Shown here: positions 13,666 through 21,868 of the stretch, piece after piece | Position numbering within the stretch: the first letter of the stretch is position 1 | Layout: each line of letters opens with the position of its first letter | From: Chitinophaga pinensis | Lineage (GTDB): Bacteria > Bacteroidota > Bacteroidia > 2-12-FULL-35-15 | NCBI GenBank assembly: GCA_945879015.1 | Contig: CAMCUO010000031.1 | Coordinates: forward strand, 1-34,060 | DNA length: 34,060 nt | Direction of reading: 5' to 3' | Notes under the pieces: model-generated | Seen by the model: only the letters and a program-made list of their open reading frames with translations | The model's database searches: none | What the model was told of the DNA's origin: nothing | Translations under genes and position numbers: made by a program

Positions 13666-14982
13666 ATGAATTACCAGCAAACTTTAGATTATTTATTTAG
13701 TCAGCTACCAATGTTCCAACGTATTGGTGCCGCTGCCTATAAAGCCGATTTAAATAATACTATTGCTATTTGTAAATTACTCGGTAATCCAGAAAATAAA
13801 TTTAAGTCTATTCACATTGCGGGCACAAATGGCAAAGGTTCCACTTCTCACATGCTTGCGTCTGTTTTACAATCAGCTGGATTAAAAGTTGGATTGTATA
13901 CTTCGCCACATCTCAAAGATTTTAGAGAACGAATCAAAATAAATGGCGAAGTAATTCCTGAAAAATATGTTATTGATTTTGTAGAAAAATACAAAGCTAA
14001 TTTTGAAAAAATTCAACCTTCGTTTTTTGAAATGACTGTTGGTTTAGCTTTTGATTATTTTTCAAACGAAAAAGTGGATATTGCTGTAGTTGAAGTAGGA
14101 CTAGGAGGAAGACTTGATTCAACAAATGTTATTGTTCCAGAAGTTTCGGTAATTACGAATATTAGTTTGGATCATACAGCTTTATTAGGTAATTCTATCG
14201 AAAAAATCGCTATCGAAAAGGCTGGAATCATAAAAACTGGAATTCCAGTTGTGATTGGTGAAACACAAACCGATTCAAAAGCAGTTTTTATTAATTCGGC
14301 AAAAGAAAAAAATACTTCTATTGTTTTTGCAGATGAAATTTATAAAGCGCAAAATGTTAGTCATGTCAAAAACAAAAACCTGCCTACCGGACAGGCAGGA
14401 CTGTTTTTAAAAATGGATATCGAAAAAAATGGCGAGCTATTTTATAAAAATATAGAAAGTGAATTACTTGGCTTGTATCAGCACAAAAATATTGCATCTG
14501 TGTTAGGTGCAATTGATAAATTAAATGAAAAAGGATTTCAATTAACAGAAGAAATAATCCGCTCCGGAATAAAGAATGCTATTTCGCAAACGGGTCTTTT
14601 AGGGCGCTGGCAGATGCTTTCGGAGCAACCACTTGTAATTGCAGATACTGCTCATAACGAAGCGGGAATTAGCGAAGTATTGAATCAAATAAATCATACG
14701 CCTCATAAAGAACTACATTTTGTTTTAGGGATGGTGAGTGATAAAGATATTTCTAAAATTTTATTGATGCTTCCAAAAAGTGCTAAGTATTATTTTTGCA
14801 AAGCAAATATTCCGAGAGCTTTGCCTGCATATGAATTGTCCTTAGAAGCAAGAAGGGCTGGTTTAAAAGGAGATGTGTATGCCTGCGTTCATGATGCATT
14901 GATTGCAGCAAAAGAAAATGCTAAAGAAACTGATTTGGTATTTATTGGTGGAAGTACATTTACAGTTGCTGAGGTGGTATAA
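13666..14982 (+). CDS. folC: Bifunctional dihydrofolate synthase / folylpolyglutamate synthase
   Basis: FolC joins glutamate to dihydropteroate and extends the polyglutamate tail of folates, using ATP. It is a Mur-ligase relative, as shown by the P-loop HIAGTNGKGSTSHMLASVL (about residues 45-63), GLYTSPHLKDFRERIKINGE, DIAVVEVGLGGRLDSTN and ITNISLDHTALLGNSIEKIA. The C-terminal domain has GRWQMLSEQPLVIADTAHNE and LHFVLGMVSDKD. I start it at the ATG at 13666 (MNYQQTLDYLFSQLP), giving 438 residues; upstream extensions are encoded by repeats. The heptapeptide LPTGQAG near residue 240 is encoded by a palindromic element inserted in frame between VKNKN and LFLKMD, a variable loop, so activity is probably kept. 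FolC after exbB-exbD-tonB is a layout I have seen in other Bacteroidota. Confidence 0.92.
   Translation: MNYQQTLDYLFSQLPMFQRIGAAAYKADLNNTIAICKLLGNPENKFKSIHIAGTNGKGSTSHMLASVLQSAGLKVGLYTSPHLKDFRERIKINGEVIPEKYVIDFVEKYKANFEKIQPSFFEMTVGLAFDYFSNEKVDIAVVEVGLGGRLDSTNVIVPEVSVITNISLDHTALLGNSIEKIAIEKAGIIKTGIPVVIGETQTDSKAVFINSAKEKNTSIVFADEIYKAQNVSHVKNKNLPTGQAGLFLKMDIEKNGELFYKNIESELLGLYQHKNIASVLGAIDKLNEKGFQLTEEIIRSGIKNAISQTGLLGRWQMLSEQPLVIADTAHNEAGISEVLNQINHTPHKELHFVLGMVSDKDISKILLMLPKSAKYYFCKANIPRALPAYELSLEARRAGLKGDVYACVHDALIAAKENAKETDLVFIGGSTFTVAEVV
14379..14400. repeat. In-frame palindromic CCTGCC element inside folC
   Basis: CCTGCCT (14379-14385) and AGGCAGG (14393-14399) form an inverted repeat around ACCGGAC. 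In the folC frame it encodes LPTGQAG. The GC content is far above the surrounding coding DNA. I recall the same heptapeptide turning up in unrelated Bacteroidota proteins, consistent with a scattered palindromic element; a database search would confirm it. Confidence 0.75.
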
Positions 14983-15007
14983 GGTTGTAGAATAGAAACC
15001 GTTCTAC

Positions 15008-15082
15008 TAAGTTGATGCTGAGCGTAGTCTAATCCACTCAGTGTGACAATTGATGCGTCAAACTGAGCGGAGTCGAAGTGTT
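15008..15082. repeat. GAGCG/GTCGAA repeat cluster downstream of folC
   Basis: Copies of the same family as 13528-13612: CTGAGCGTAGTCTAATCCAC, then CTCAGTGTGACA, and AACTGAGCGGAGTCGAAGTG at about 15060-15080. folC is therefore bracketed by this repeat family on both sides and carries a different element internally. Confidence 0.7.
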
Positions 15083-15110
15083 TGCAAAATGGAATCATAC
15101 TTAAAACAAA

Positions 15111-15137
15111 AACCCAGACAATAAATGTCTGGGTTTT
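15111..15137. terminator. Bidirectional terminator between folC and gldJ
   Basis: A perfect 10-bp stem AACCCAGACA (15111-15120) / TGTCTGGGTT (15126-15135) with a 5-nt loop has Ts after it on the plus strand and As before it, which are Ts on the minus strand. It can stop both convergent genes. Confidence 0.9.
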
Positions 15138-15158
15138 TTATAAATAATATTGTAAGAA

Positions 15159-16691
15159 TTAGTTTCCTAATCCAACTGGACTACCAACACGTGTCATAGC
15201 ACAACGGAATCCAATCCAAGCTGTAGATTGGCGTTGATCAAGGTAACGTCTTGTTCCTGGTACCATCCAATATGCACGGTCTTTCCAAGAACCACCTTTA
15301 TAAACACGAGCTTCGTCATTGATCATAGAAGTGGTTGCGTATTCATACATTCCACTTGATTCTGGTTTTCCAGAAGAAGGATCATAAGGATCACTCCAGC
15401 TTCCACCAACTAAAGTTGCAGCTTGTGATTTAACATCACCATCTAAATAGTTGATGTTATCAGCGTAAGTGTAATTTCTTCTTTCATCCAAGTTATCATC
15501 AGCAATTGTAATACTAACATCTCTCCAACGAACCATTCCTGGAATTGAAATAATATTACTATCAGCATCATACTTAATAGTATCATTAATTAAGATACCA
15601 TCCACATCACGCTCTTGTGTTTTAAATACGTTACCACGGAAAGGACGGAAATCAGCTTTATCTTCTGGAGATAGTACACGATAAACGTCCATTACCCACT
15701 CAGAAACGTTACCAGCCATGTTGTATAATCCATAATCGTTAGGCCAATAAGAGAATACAGGAGTTGTAACATCACCCGCATCGTTCAAGCGACCAGCATT
15801 ACCCATCATATCACCATTACTTCTTTGGTAGTTCGCTAACATTTGTCCTAAGTATTTACTATCAGGGTTACGAGTACCGTGACCATTCCAAGGATATAAT
15901 CTTCTGTCGGTGATACGCTCACCAATCGTGTTTCCAATTAAACCATAAGCAGCATATTCCCACTCAGCTTCAGTCGGTAGTCTATAGCGTGGTAAAAAGA
16001 TACCATCTTCCATTCTAACCAAACGCTCACCTCCGTTAGGATCCATACTTGGGATTGGGTTTTTGATTGGACCTGTCCATTTACCAGCAAGGTATTGGTC
16101 AGTATTAAAATAATCGTTTTCTGTAGGAGTTGGAGCATAGTCCAAAATACCTTCACGAACTAAAATAAATTCATTTACACGATCCGTTCTCCAAGCACAG
16201 AAATCGGATGCTTGTAACCAGTTCACTCCTACAACAGGATAATCTCTGTAAGAAGGATGACGTAAATAATATTCAACATAAGGTTCGTTGAAAGCTAAAC
16301 GATCGCGCCAGCATAAAGTATCAGGCATAGCTTTTTTAAGGATATCAGGGAAATTGGCAGCAAATACTCTGCCTGTCCAATGCAAGTATTCAAGATAATC
16401 GAGGTTACGCACCTCTGTTTGATCCATATAGAATGAAGAAACTGTTACTCTGTGAGGAATAGCATTCCAGTCATAAGTAACATCTTGTTCAGCTCTACCC
16501 ATTGTGAACGTTCCTCCTTCAACCAAAATTAATCCTGGTCCAGTTTCTTGTTCTTCGTAAGGTCCAACTTCAAATCCTCCGTTTCTAGGCTCATTATATT
16601 CCCAAGCTGTAACAGGAGATCTCTCTTTGCTACAAGATGCAAGGGCAACAATTGCTGCTAGTGCGATAAATTTGCTTGATACTTTTTTCAT
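15159..16691 (-). CDS. gldJ: Gliding motility / T9SS lipoprotein GldJ
   Basis: GldJ is an outer-membrane-associated lipoprotein that in Flavobacterium is needed for gliding and for stability of the T9SS ring protein GldK. This 510-residue protein has a lipobox LASC with lipidated Cys20, then AWEYNEPRNGGFEVGPYEEQ and the formylglycine-enzyme-like (FGE-sulfatase) fold: GLILVEGGTFTMGRAEQDV, FYMDQTEVRNLDYLEYLHW, YPVVGVNWLQASDFCAWRTD, YRLPTEAEWEYAAYGL, YGLYNMAGNVSEWVMDVYR, VYKGGSWKDRAYWMVPGTRR, WIGFRCAMTRVGSPVG. The N-terminal and C-terminal text favours GldJ over GldK. Fold relatives that make formylglycine use cysteines in the active site; GldJ proteins are taken to be structural. It lies 79 bp downstream of porP/sprF on the same strand. 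gldK-gldN are not in the window. Confidence 0.92.
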   Translation of the reverse strand: MKKVSSKFIALAAIVALASCSKERSPVTAWEYNEPRNGGFEVGPYEEQETGPGLILVEGGTFTMGRAEQDVTYDWNAIPHRVTVSSFYMDQTEVRNLDYLEYLHWTGRVFAANFPDILKKAMPDTLCWRDRLAFNEPYVEYYLRHPSYRDYPVVGVNWLQASDFCAWRTDRVNEFILVREGILDYAPTPTENDYFNTDQYLAGKWTGPIKNPIPSMDPNGGERLVRMEDGIFLPRYRLPTEAEWEYAAYGLIGNTIGERITDRRLYPWNGHGTRNPDSKYLGQMLANYQRSNGDMMGNAGRLNDAGDVTTPVFSYWPNDYGLYNMAGNVSEWVMDVYRVLSPEDKADFRPFRGNVFKTQERDVDGILINDTIKYDADSNIISIPGMVRWRDVSITIADDNLDERRNYTYADNINYLDGDVKSQAATLVGGSWSDPYDPSSGKPESSGMYEYATTSMINDEARVYKGGSWKDRAYWMVPGTRRYLDQRQSTAWIGFRCAMTRVGSPVGLGN

Positions 16692-16770
16692 TTTGTTTGT
16701 TTTAGTTTGTAAATATGCGTATTCGGTATAAAACTATCTTTTTACTATAAAATTGTATGAATGATTTTTT

Positions 16771-17727
16771 TTAGAATGAAGGACAGCTTACTGTTCTGAA
16801 CTTTTTCTTTTTTGGTCTACATTCGAATTGTAATGAAAAAGAAATTTCGTGTGACCCCGCTGTTGCATTTGTGAGCTTTGATACTGTTACATCATAGCTG
16901 TATCCAACTTTAAAGAAATGCTGTTGAAACCCGATAAGAGCAATAAATGAATCTTGGTTACGATACCAAAGTCCCCCAACAATTGCACCTTTAACAACAT
17001 AAACACCTAAGTTCAATTGTTGAAAATCTTGTTGTTTTTGATACAAAACATTTGGAGATATGTATGTTTCGTTTCCTTTATCACCAATTGGTAATACCGC
17101 TCCGGCATGACCAGTTATTTTCATAGGTAATTTGCTTGGTCCAATTAATCCTTCATCAGGTTGAGTTAAATGGTGAGCTGCAAAACCAAAGAAATAACGT
17201 TTGCTGAATCCCAACATACCAACTGATAAATCCACATTTGCCTTTTTTGAAACACCTGGAACTTCGTTTGTATTATAAACGAATCCTCTGCGTTCGTCAA
17301 TCATGTCTCCAAATGTTAATTTACTCCAATCGATGCTTTTTTGGAAATAAGTGCCTTGGAAACCAAATTTCATAGAGAATTCACGATTTACATTCAATTG
17401 ATAAGAATACATCGCAGAAACGTTAGTTGTAGTTAATGTCCCTTGTCCTGCTTTATCATTTGTAACTAATAGTCCTAATCCACCTGCAATTTTATCAATA
17501 TGCTGATCATAAGATGCAGAATAAGTAACATATGTTCCAGAAATATTAGGCCACTGATTACGGTAATTTAAGTTGATTCTCGGGCATCTTGCTGTTCCAG
17601 CAAACGCAGGATTTAAATAGAGAGGATTGGCGTAGAATTGAGTAAATTCAGGATCTTGAGCAAATAATTTCTCGCTTGATCCGAAAGAAAATACAATTAA
17701 TAAAATTAAAACGATACGTTTTAACAT
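16771..17727 (-). CDS. porP: T9SS membrane protein PorP/SprF family
   Basis: PorP/SprF proteins are outer-membrane barrels that link the secretion ring or particular cargo to the surface. The mature part starts after a signal peptide (MLKRIVLILLIVFSFGSSEK, then LFAQ) with DPEFTQFYANPLYLNPAFAG, the hallmark of the family, followed by NYRNQWPNISGTYVTYSASY, LGLLVTNDKAGQGTL and barrel strands such as VGMLGFSKRYFFGFAAHHLT. The C-terminal strand region is ISFSLQFECRPKKKKFRT, with a Cys and a basic tail. I start at the ATG at 17727, giving 318 residues; the frame is open 22 codons further up to 17793 but that would bury the signal peptide. It is transcribed ahead of gldJ and is divergent from porU. 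Many paralogues exist, so assignment as the core PorP rather than a SprF-like adaptor is uncertain. Confidence 0.88.
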   Translation of the reverse strand: MLKRIVLILLIVFSFGSSEKLFAQDPEFTQFYANPLYLNPAFAGTARCPRINLNYRNQWPNISGTYVTYSASYDQHIDKIAGGLGLLVTNDKAGQGTLTTTNVSAMYSYQLNVNREFSMKFGFQGTYFQKSIDWSKLTFGDMIDERRGFVYNTNEVPGVSKKANVDLSVGMLGFSKRYFFGFAAHHLTQPDEGLIGPSKLPMKITGHAGAVLPIGDKGNETYISPNVLYQKQQDFQQLNLGVYVVKGAIVGGLWYRNQDSFIALIGFQQHFFKVGYSYDVTVSKLTNATAGSHEISFSLQFECRPKKKKFRTVSCPSF

Positions 17728-17866
17728 ACAGCTCTTTTTTAATGGGACACAATTATACACAAAAAATCTCAGAATGTTACATTTTGAGGCCATTATTTTA
17801 CTTCATTAGACAATAAGCAAGTAAAAAAAGCGTTATCTAAAATAACTAAAAAAACCTTTGTCTATA

Positions 17867-17894
17867 CAAATTTATACAAAAAAATGATTACCAA
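17867..17894 (-). promoter_or_regulatory. Predicted promoter for porP-gldJ
   Basis: On the minus strand, TTG (17894-17892), a 17-nt spacer and TAAATTTG (17874-17867) fit the Bacteroidota promoter. It lies about 140 bp from the porP start codon. Confidence 0.45.
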
Positions 17895-17918
17895 CAGCAT
17901 TAAATGCTCAATTTTAAC

Positions 17919-17926
17919 TAAATTTG
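17919..17926 (+). promoter_or_regulatory. Possible -7 box for porU-porV
   Basis: TAAATTTG matches TAnnTTTG, 21 bp before the porU ATG, but no TTTG was found at the expected distance upstream. The TTG in this box is also the false early start of the long open frame. Confidence 0.35.
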
Positions 17927-17947
17927 AAATCTAATCACTTAAATTGT

Positions 17948-20900
17948 ATGCGTGCTACTCTCTCCCTGTTTTTTCTATTCGTCTTTGAAGTTGCAGTTTT
18001 TGGTCAAACAAAATATCTATATAAACAAAACCCAAGTCAATATAGTATTTCATGGTTAGAGCCTGGTTCTATTAAACCTTCGGATAAAGAAACTCAGAAG
18101 TTTTTAAATTTCACAGGAGCTCGATTTGAGTTTGAAGACGATTTTTTACCTCGATATTTTCAAAAAATTGCCTTAAAAAACAACGATATTAGCTTCGAAA
18201 CATCCATCATAAATGCTGTTTTTGAACCCCTCTCTGCTATTGAAATAGCCATTATAAAGAATCCTTCTCTCATTTCATCAGAAATCACAGTAAAATCAGG
18301 TGTTTCCACTGTTAAAAAACAAAAATCTGGGATTGTTTCATTTATTCCTATTAGAAAGAACTCAAGTACTGGAAAATACGAAAAGCTGGTGGCATTTGAT
18401 CTTTCTGTCACTCCTTCTTCGTCTTCTGTAAAAACCTCTTCTAGAGCCGTTCATGCTTATGCTGCTAATTCAGTTCTTCAAACTGGAAATTGGTATAAAA
18501 TAGGAATTACTCAAGATGGAATTTATAAGCTCTCCTATTCTTTTTTTCAAAATTTAGGAATAGATGTTACTACACTTAATCCGCAAAATATTAGAGTTTA
18601 TGGGAATGGAGGAGGAATGCTTCCAGAGCTTAATTCTATTGCTCGAAAAGACGATTTAGTAGAAAACGCAATCTCTGTAGTTGATGGTGGAGATGGAACT
18701 TTTGATGCTACTGATTATGTTTTGTTTTACGGAAAAGGGCCTCAAGATTGGTCCTACAATGCTTTAACCTGTCCGAAATTTACCCATACATTAAATCTGT
18801 ATTCTGATTCAGCTTATTATTTTATTAATGCTGATTTAGGCGTAGGAAAAAGAATTCAGACTCAAGCTTCTTCAGTTTTACCAGTTACTAATACTGTTGC
18901 AACATTTGACGATTATGATTTTCATGAAAAAGAGTATGTGAATTTTATTAAATCGGGCAAACTTTGGTATGGTGAGTTTTTCGACAATATTGCCACTTAT
19001 AGTTTTTCATTTAATTTCCCAAATATTGATATGACGGCTTCAACAAGTGTTGCAACAAGTATCGCTTCACGTTCATTATCAACTTCTGCAAGCTATTCAG
19101 TTGTTAGTCAATCAGGAAGCAGTACAATTCCAATTGGCTCTACTCCGGGAGATTCATATAGTGATTATGCAATTATAGGAAGCAGCTGTTTTTCCTATAT
19201 TCCAACTGCTTCCAGTTTCAGCGTAATTGTTACTAAGTTAACGCCAGGAGCATTGGCTTGGCTTGATTACATTGAAGTAAATACAAGACGACAATTAACG
19301 CAGGCGGGTGATCAAATGGATTTTAGAGATGCTCAATCAATGGGAGCTGGCAATGTTGCCCAATACAATGTTCTTAGTTCTTTGCCAATTCAAATTTGGG
19401 ATGTTACCGAACCTACAAATGTTTTTCTTCAAAGTACAACACTAATAGGTTCAACGTATCAATTTGTACTTCCTTCGGATACTCTAAAACAATTTGTTTC
19501 ATTTAATGGTTTGAGTTATTTGACGCCAACTATTTCAGGAACTGTTTTGAATCAAAACTTGCATAATTTATCGAACAAAGATTATATCATCATTTCACAT
19601 CCAAGCTTTTATTCTGATGCAATGCAGTTGGCTGCTTTTCATGAAAATGCAGATACACTTTCTACAATTGTAGTAACGCCACAGCAGATATACAATGAAT
19701 TTTCTTCTGGAGCACAAGATGTTTCTGCACTAAGAGATTTTGTAAAAATGTTTTATGATAAAGCAGTAATTGCAACTGAATTTCCACAATATTTATTGTT
19801 GTATGGAGATGGTTCTTACGACAATAAAAAACAAAATGGAAGCAATACTAATTTTATTCCTACTTATCAATCTGTCAATTCAACCGTTTTAACGAGCTCG
19901 TATGTGTCAGACGATTTTTATGGATTGCTAGATGATATAGAAGGTGTGTGGGCTGCAAGTGATGCAATTGATATTGGCATTGGACGTTTTCCAGTAAAAA
20001 ACGCAACCGAATCTAAGGTTGTTTTAAATAAAGTTTTAGATTATAAAAAAACTGGTTTCTCTGCATCTACAACAAATAATGGTTGTTCAAATTTAGCTTC
20101 CACTTCTCCATTCGGAGATTGGAGAAATGTTGTTTGTTTTGTTGCAGATGATGAAGATGGAGGATTGCACCAATCAGATGCAAATAAATTAGCTACCATG
20201 GTAGATACAGCTGCTGACGATTACAATGTAGATAAAATATATTTAGATGCATATACTCAAGAAGCTACTCCAGGAGGAAATCGTTATCCTGGAGTTGCAG
20301 ATGCCATTAATAAACGAATAGAAAAAGGTTGTCTAATATGGAATTATACTGGTCATGGAGGAGAAGTTGGATTAGCGCATGAACGAGTTGTTGAAGTTGC
20401 TCAAATTAATAATTGGAAAAATTATAATAATCTTCCATTGTTTGTCACAGCAACATGTGAATTTAGCAGGTATGACGACCCTGAGCGCACTTCTGCTGGA
20501 GAGTATGTGCTTTTAAATCCTGAAGGCGGAGGAATTGCTTTGCTTACAACTCTTCGTCTTGTATTTGCATCAGGAAATTTTATTTTGAATCGTGATTTTT
20601 ATGAAACAGCATTCGTTCCTGTAGCAGGGAAAATGCCTCGCTTGGGCGATTTGTATGAATACGTTAAAACACAACCAGGTGGAAACTCTGTCAACAGCAG
20701 AAATTTTAGTTTGCTTGGTGATCCTGCTTTAACGCTTGCTTATCCAAAATATAATGTATCAACCGATACTGTAAATTCCATTCCCGTTTCTGTAACTAGT
20801 TCCGACACATTAAAAGCACTTTCATTAATTACTATTAGTGGATTTGTTAGAGACGATGCAGGTGCAATTTTAAGTTCTTACAATGGTGTAATCTATCCTA

Positions 20901-21835
20901 CCGTATTTGATAAATCCCAAAACGTTACTACGCTTTCAAACGATGGACCTTCTAACCCGCCCTACACTTTTGGAATTCAAAAAAATATTTTATACAAAGG
21001 AAAAGCAAGTGTAACAAATGGCGCCTTCAAATTTTCATTTGTTGTTCCTAAAGATATTGCCTATGCATACGGAATTGGAAGAATAAGTTATTATGCAGAA
21101 AATGGTTCAGAAGATGCAAATGGATATTATGAAAAAGTAATTATTGGAGGCTCTAACGATTCCGCAGCTATAGACAATGCTGGGCCAACTGTTGATTTGT
21201 TTTTGAATGATGCAAAATTTGTGTTCGGTGGATTAACAGACGAAACGCCTGATTTATTTGCAATTCTTAAAGATAATAATGGAGTAAATACGGTTGGTAA
21301 TGGAATTGGACATGATATTACTGCGGTACTAGATGCAAATACAGAAAGTTCAATTGTGTTAAACGATTATTATCAAGCAGATTTAAACAGTTATAAAAGT
21401 GGAACAATTCGTTATCCTTTTTCAGAATTAAGCGAAGGAAAACATACTTTGAGTTTAAAGGTTTGGGATGTGTATAATAATTCAAGTCAATCGTATACCG
21501 AATTTATAGTTGCTAAATCTGCTGAATTGGCTTTGAGTCATGTGTTGAATTATCCAAATCCTTTTACTACCAAAACACAATTTTATTTTGAGCAAAACCA
21601 ATGTTGTCAAGTTTTAGATGTGCAGGTTCAAATTTTCACTGTATCTGGGAAGTTGGTAAAAAACATTGATCAATATGTTCAAATGGAAGGATTCCGTTCC
21701 GATCCAATTGATTGGGATGGTCGCGATGATTTTGGAGATAAAATCGGAAAAGGTGTTTATATTTATCGAATAAAAGTAAAGACAAGTGAAGGTGCCGTAG
21801 CAGAAAAATTCGAAAAGCTTGTTATTTTAAATTAA
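17948..21835 (+). CDS. porU: T9SS C-terminal signal peptidase PorU
   Basis: PorU is the outer-membrane sortase-like peptidase that removes the C-terminal signal of T9SS cargo and joins it to a lipid/sugar anchor. This 1295-residue protein has a signal peptide (MRATLSLFFLFVFEVAVFGQ). The N-terminal half is beta-rich and includes GNWYKIGITQDGIYKLSYSF and the VLFYGKGPQDW block. The C25 (gingipain-type) peptidase domain spans about 530-920: YLLLYGDGSYDNK, GIGRFPVKNATESK, catalytic His803 in NYTGHGGEVGLAHERV, and catalytic Cys837 in VTATCEFSRYDDPERTSAGE. The C-terminus has an extracellular domain and a sorting-type tail (LNYPNPFTTKTQFYF, GKGVYIYRIKVKT). porV follows 33 bp downstream, the normal pairing. 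I use the ATG at 17948; the upstream TTG at 17924 lies in a promoter-like box. Confidence 0.95.
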   Translation: MRATLSLFFLFVFEVAVFGQTKYLYKQNPSQYSISWLEPGSIKPSDKETQKFLNFTGARFEFEDDFLPRYFQKIALKNNDISFETSIINAVFEPLSAIEIAIIKNPSLISSEITVKSGVSTVKKQKSGIVSFIPIRKNSSTGKYEKLVAFDLSVTPSSSSVKTSSRAVHAYAANSVLQTGNWYKIGITQDGIYKLSYSFFQNLGIDVTTLNPQNIRVYGNGGGMLPELNSIARKDDLVENAISVVDGGDGTFDATDYVLFYGKGPQDWSYNALTCPKFTHTLNLYSDSAYYFINADLGVGKRIQTQASSVLPVTNTVATFDDYDFHEKEYVNFIKSGKLWYGEFFDNIATYSFSFNFPNIDMTASTSVATSIASRSLSTSASYSVVSQSGSSTIPIGSTPGDSYSDYAIIGSSCFSYIPTASSFSVIVTKLTPGALAWLDYIEVNTRRQLTQAGDQMDFRDAQSMGAGNVAQYNVLSSLPIQIWDVTEPTNVFLQSTTLIGSTYQFVLPSDTLKQFVSFNGLSYLTPTISGTVLNQNLHNLSNKDYIIISHPSFYSDAMQLAAFHENADTLSTIVVTPQQIYNEFSSGAQDVSALRDFVKMFYDKAVIATEFPQYLLLYGDGSYDNKKQNGSNTNFIPTYQSVNSTVLTSSYVSDDFYGLLDDIEGVWAASDAIDIGIGRFPVKNATESKVVLNKVLDYKKTGFSASTTNNGCSNLASTSPFGDWRNVVCFVADDEDGGLHQSDANKLATMVDTAADDYNVDKIYLDAYTQEATPGGNRYPGVADAINKRIEKGCLIWNYTGHGGEVGLAHERVVEVAQINNWKNYNNLPLFVTATCEFSRYDDPERTSAGEYVLLNPEGGGIALLTTLRLVFASGNFILNRDFYETAFVPVAGKMPRLGDLYEYVKTQPGGNSVNSRNFSLLGDPALTLAYPKYNVSTDTVNSIPVSVTSSDTLKALSLITISGFVRDDAGAILSSYNGVIYPTVFDKSQNVTTLSNDGPSNPPYTFGIQKNILYKGKASVTNGAFKFSFVVPKDIAYAYGIGRISYYAENGSEDANGYYEKVIIGGSNDSAAIDNAGPTVDLFLNDAKFVFGGLTDETPDLFAILKDNNGVNTVGNGIGHDITAVLDANTESSIVLNDYYQADLNSYKSGTIRYPFSELSEGKHTLSLKVWDVYNNSSQSYTEFIVAKSAELALSHVLNYPNPFTTKTQFYFEQNQCCQVLDVQVQIFTVSGKLVKNIDQYVQMEGFRSDPIDWDGRDDFGDKIGKGVYIYRIKVKTSEGAVAEKFEKLVILN

Positions 21836-21868
21836 TTAGTACATTAGCAATCCTAAATAAATTATTGA

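Noticed and set aside
15159..16691. Assignment as a formylglycine-generating enzyme acting on sulfatases
   Set aside because: Fold motifs match, but the lipobox, N-terminal and C-terminal text match GldJ and no sulfatase gene is nearby.
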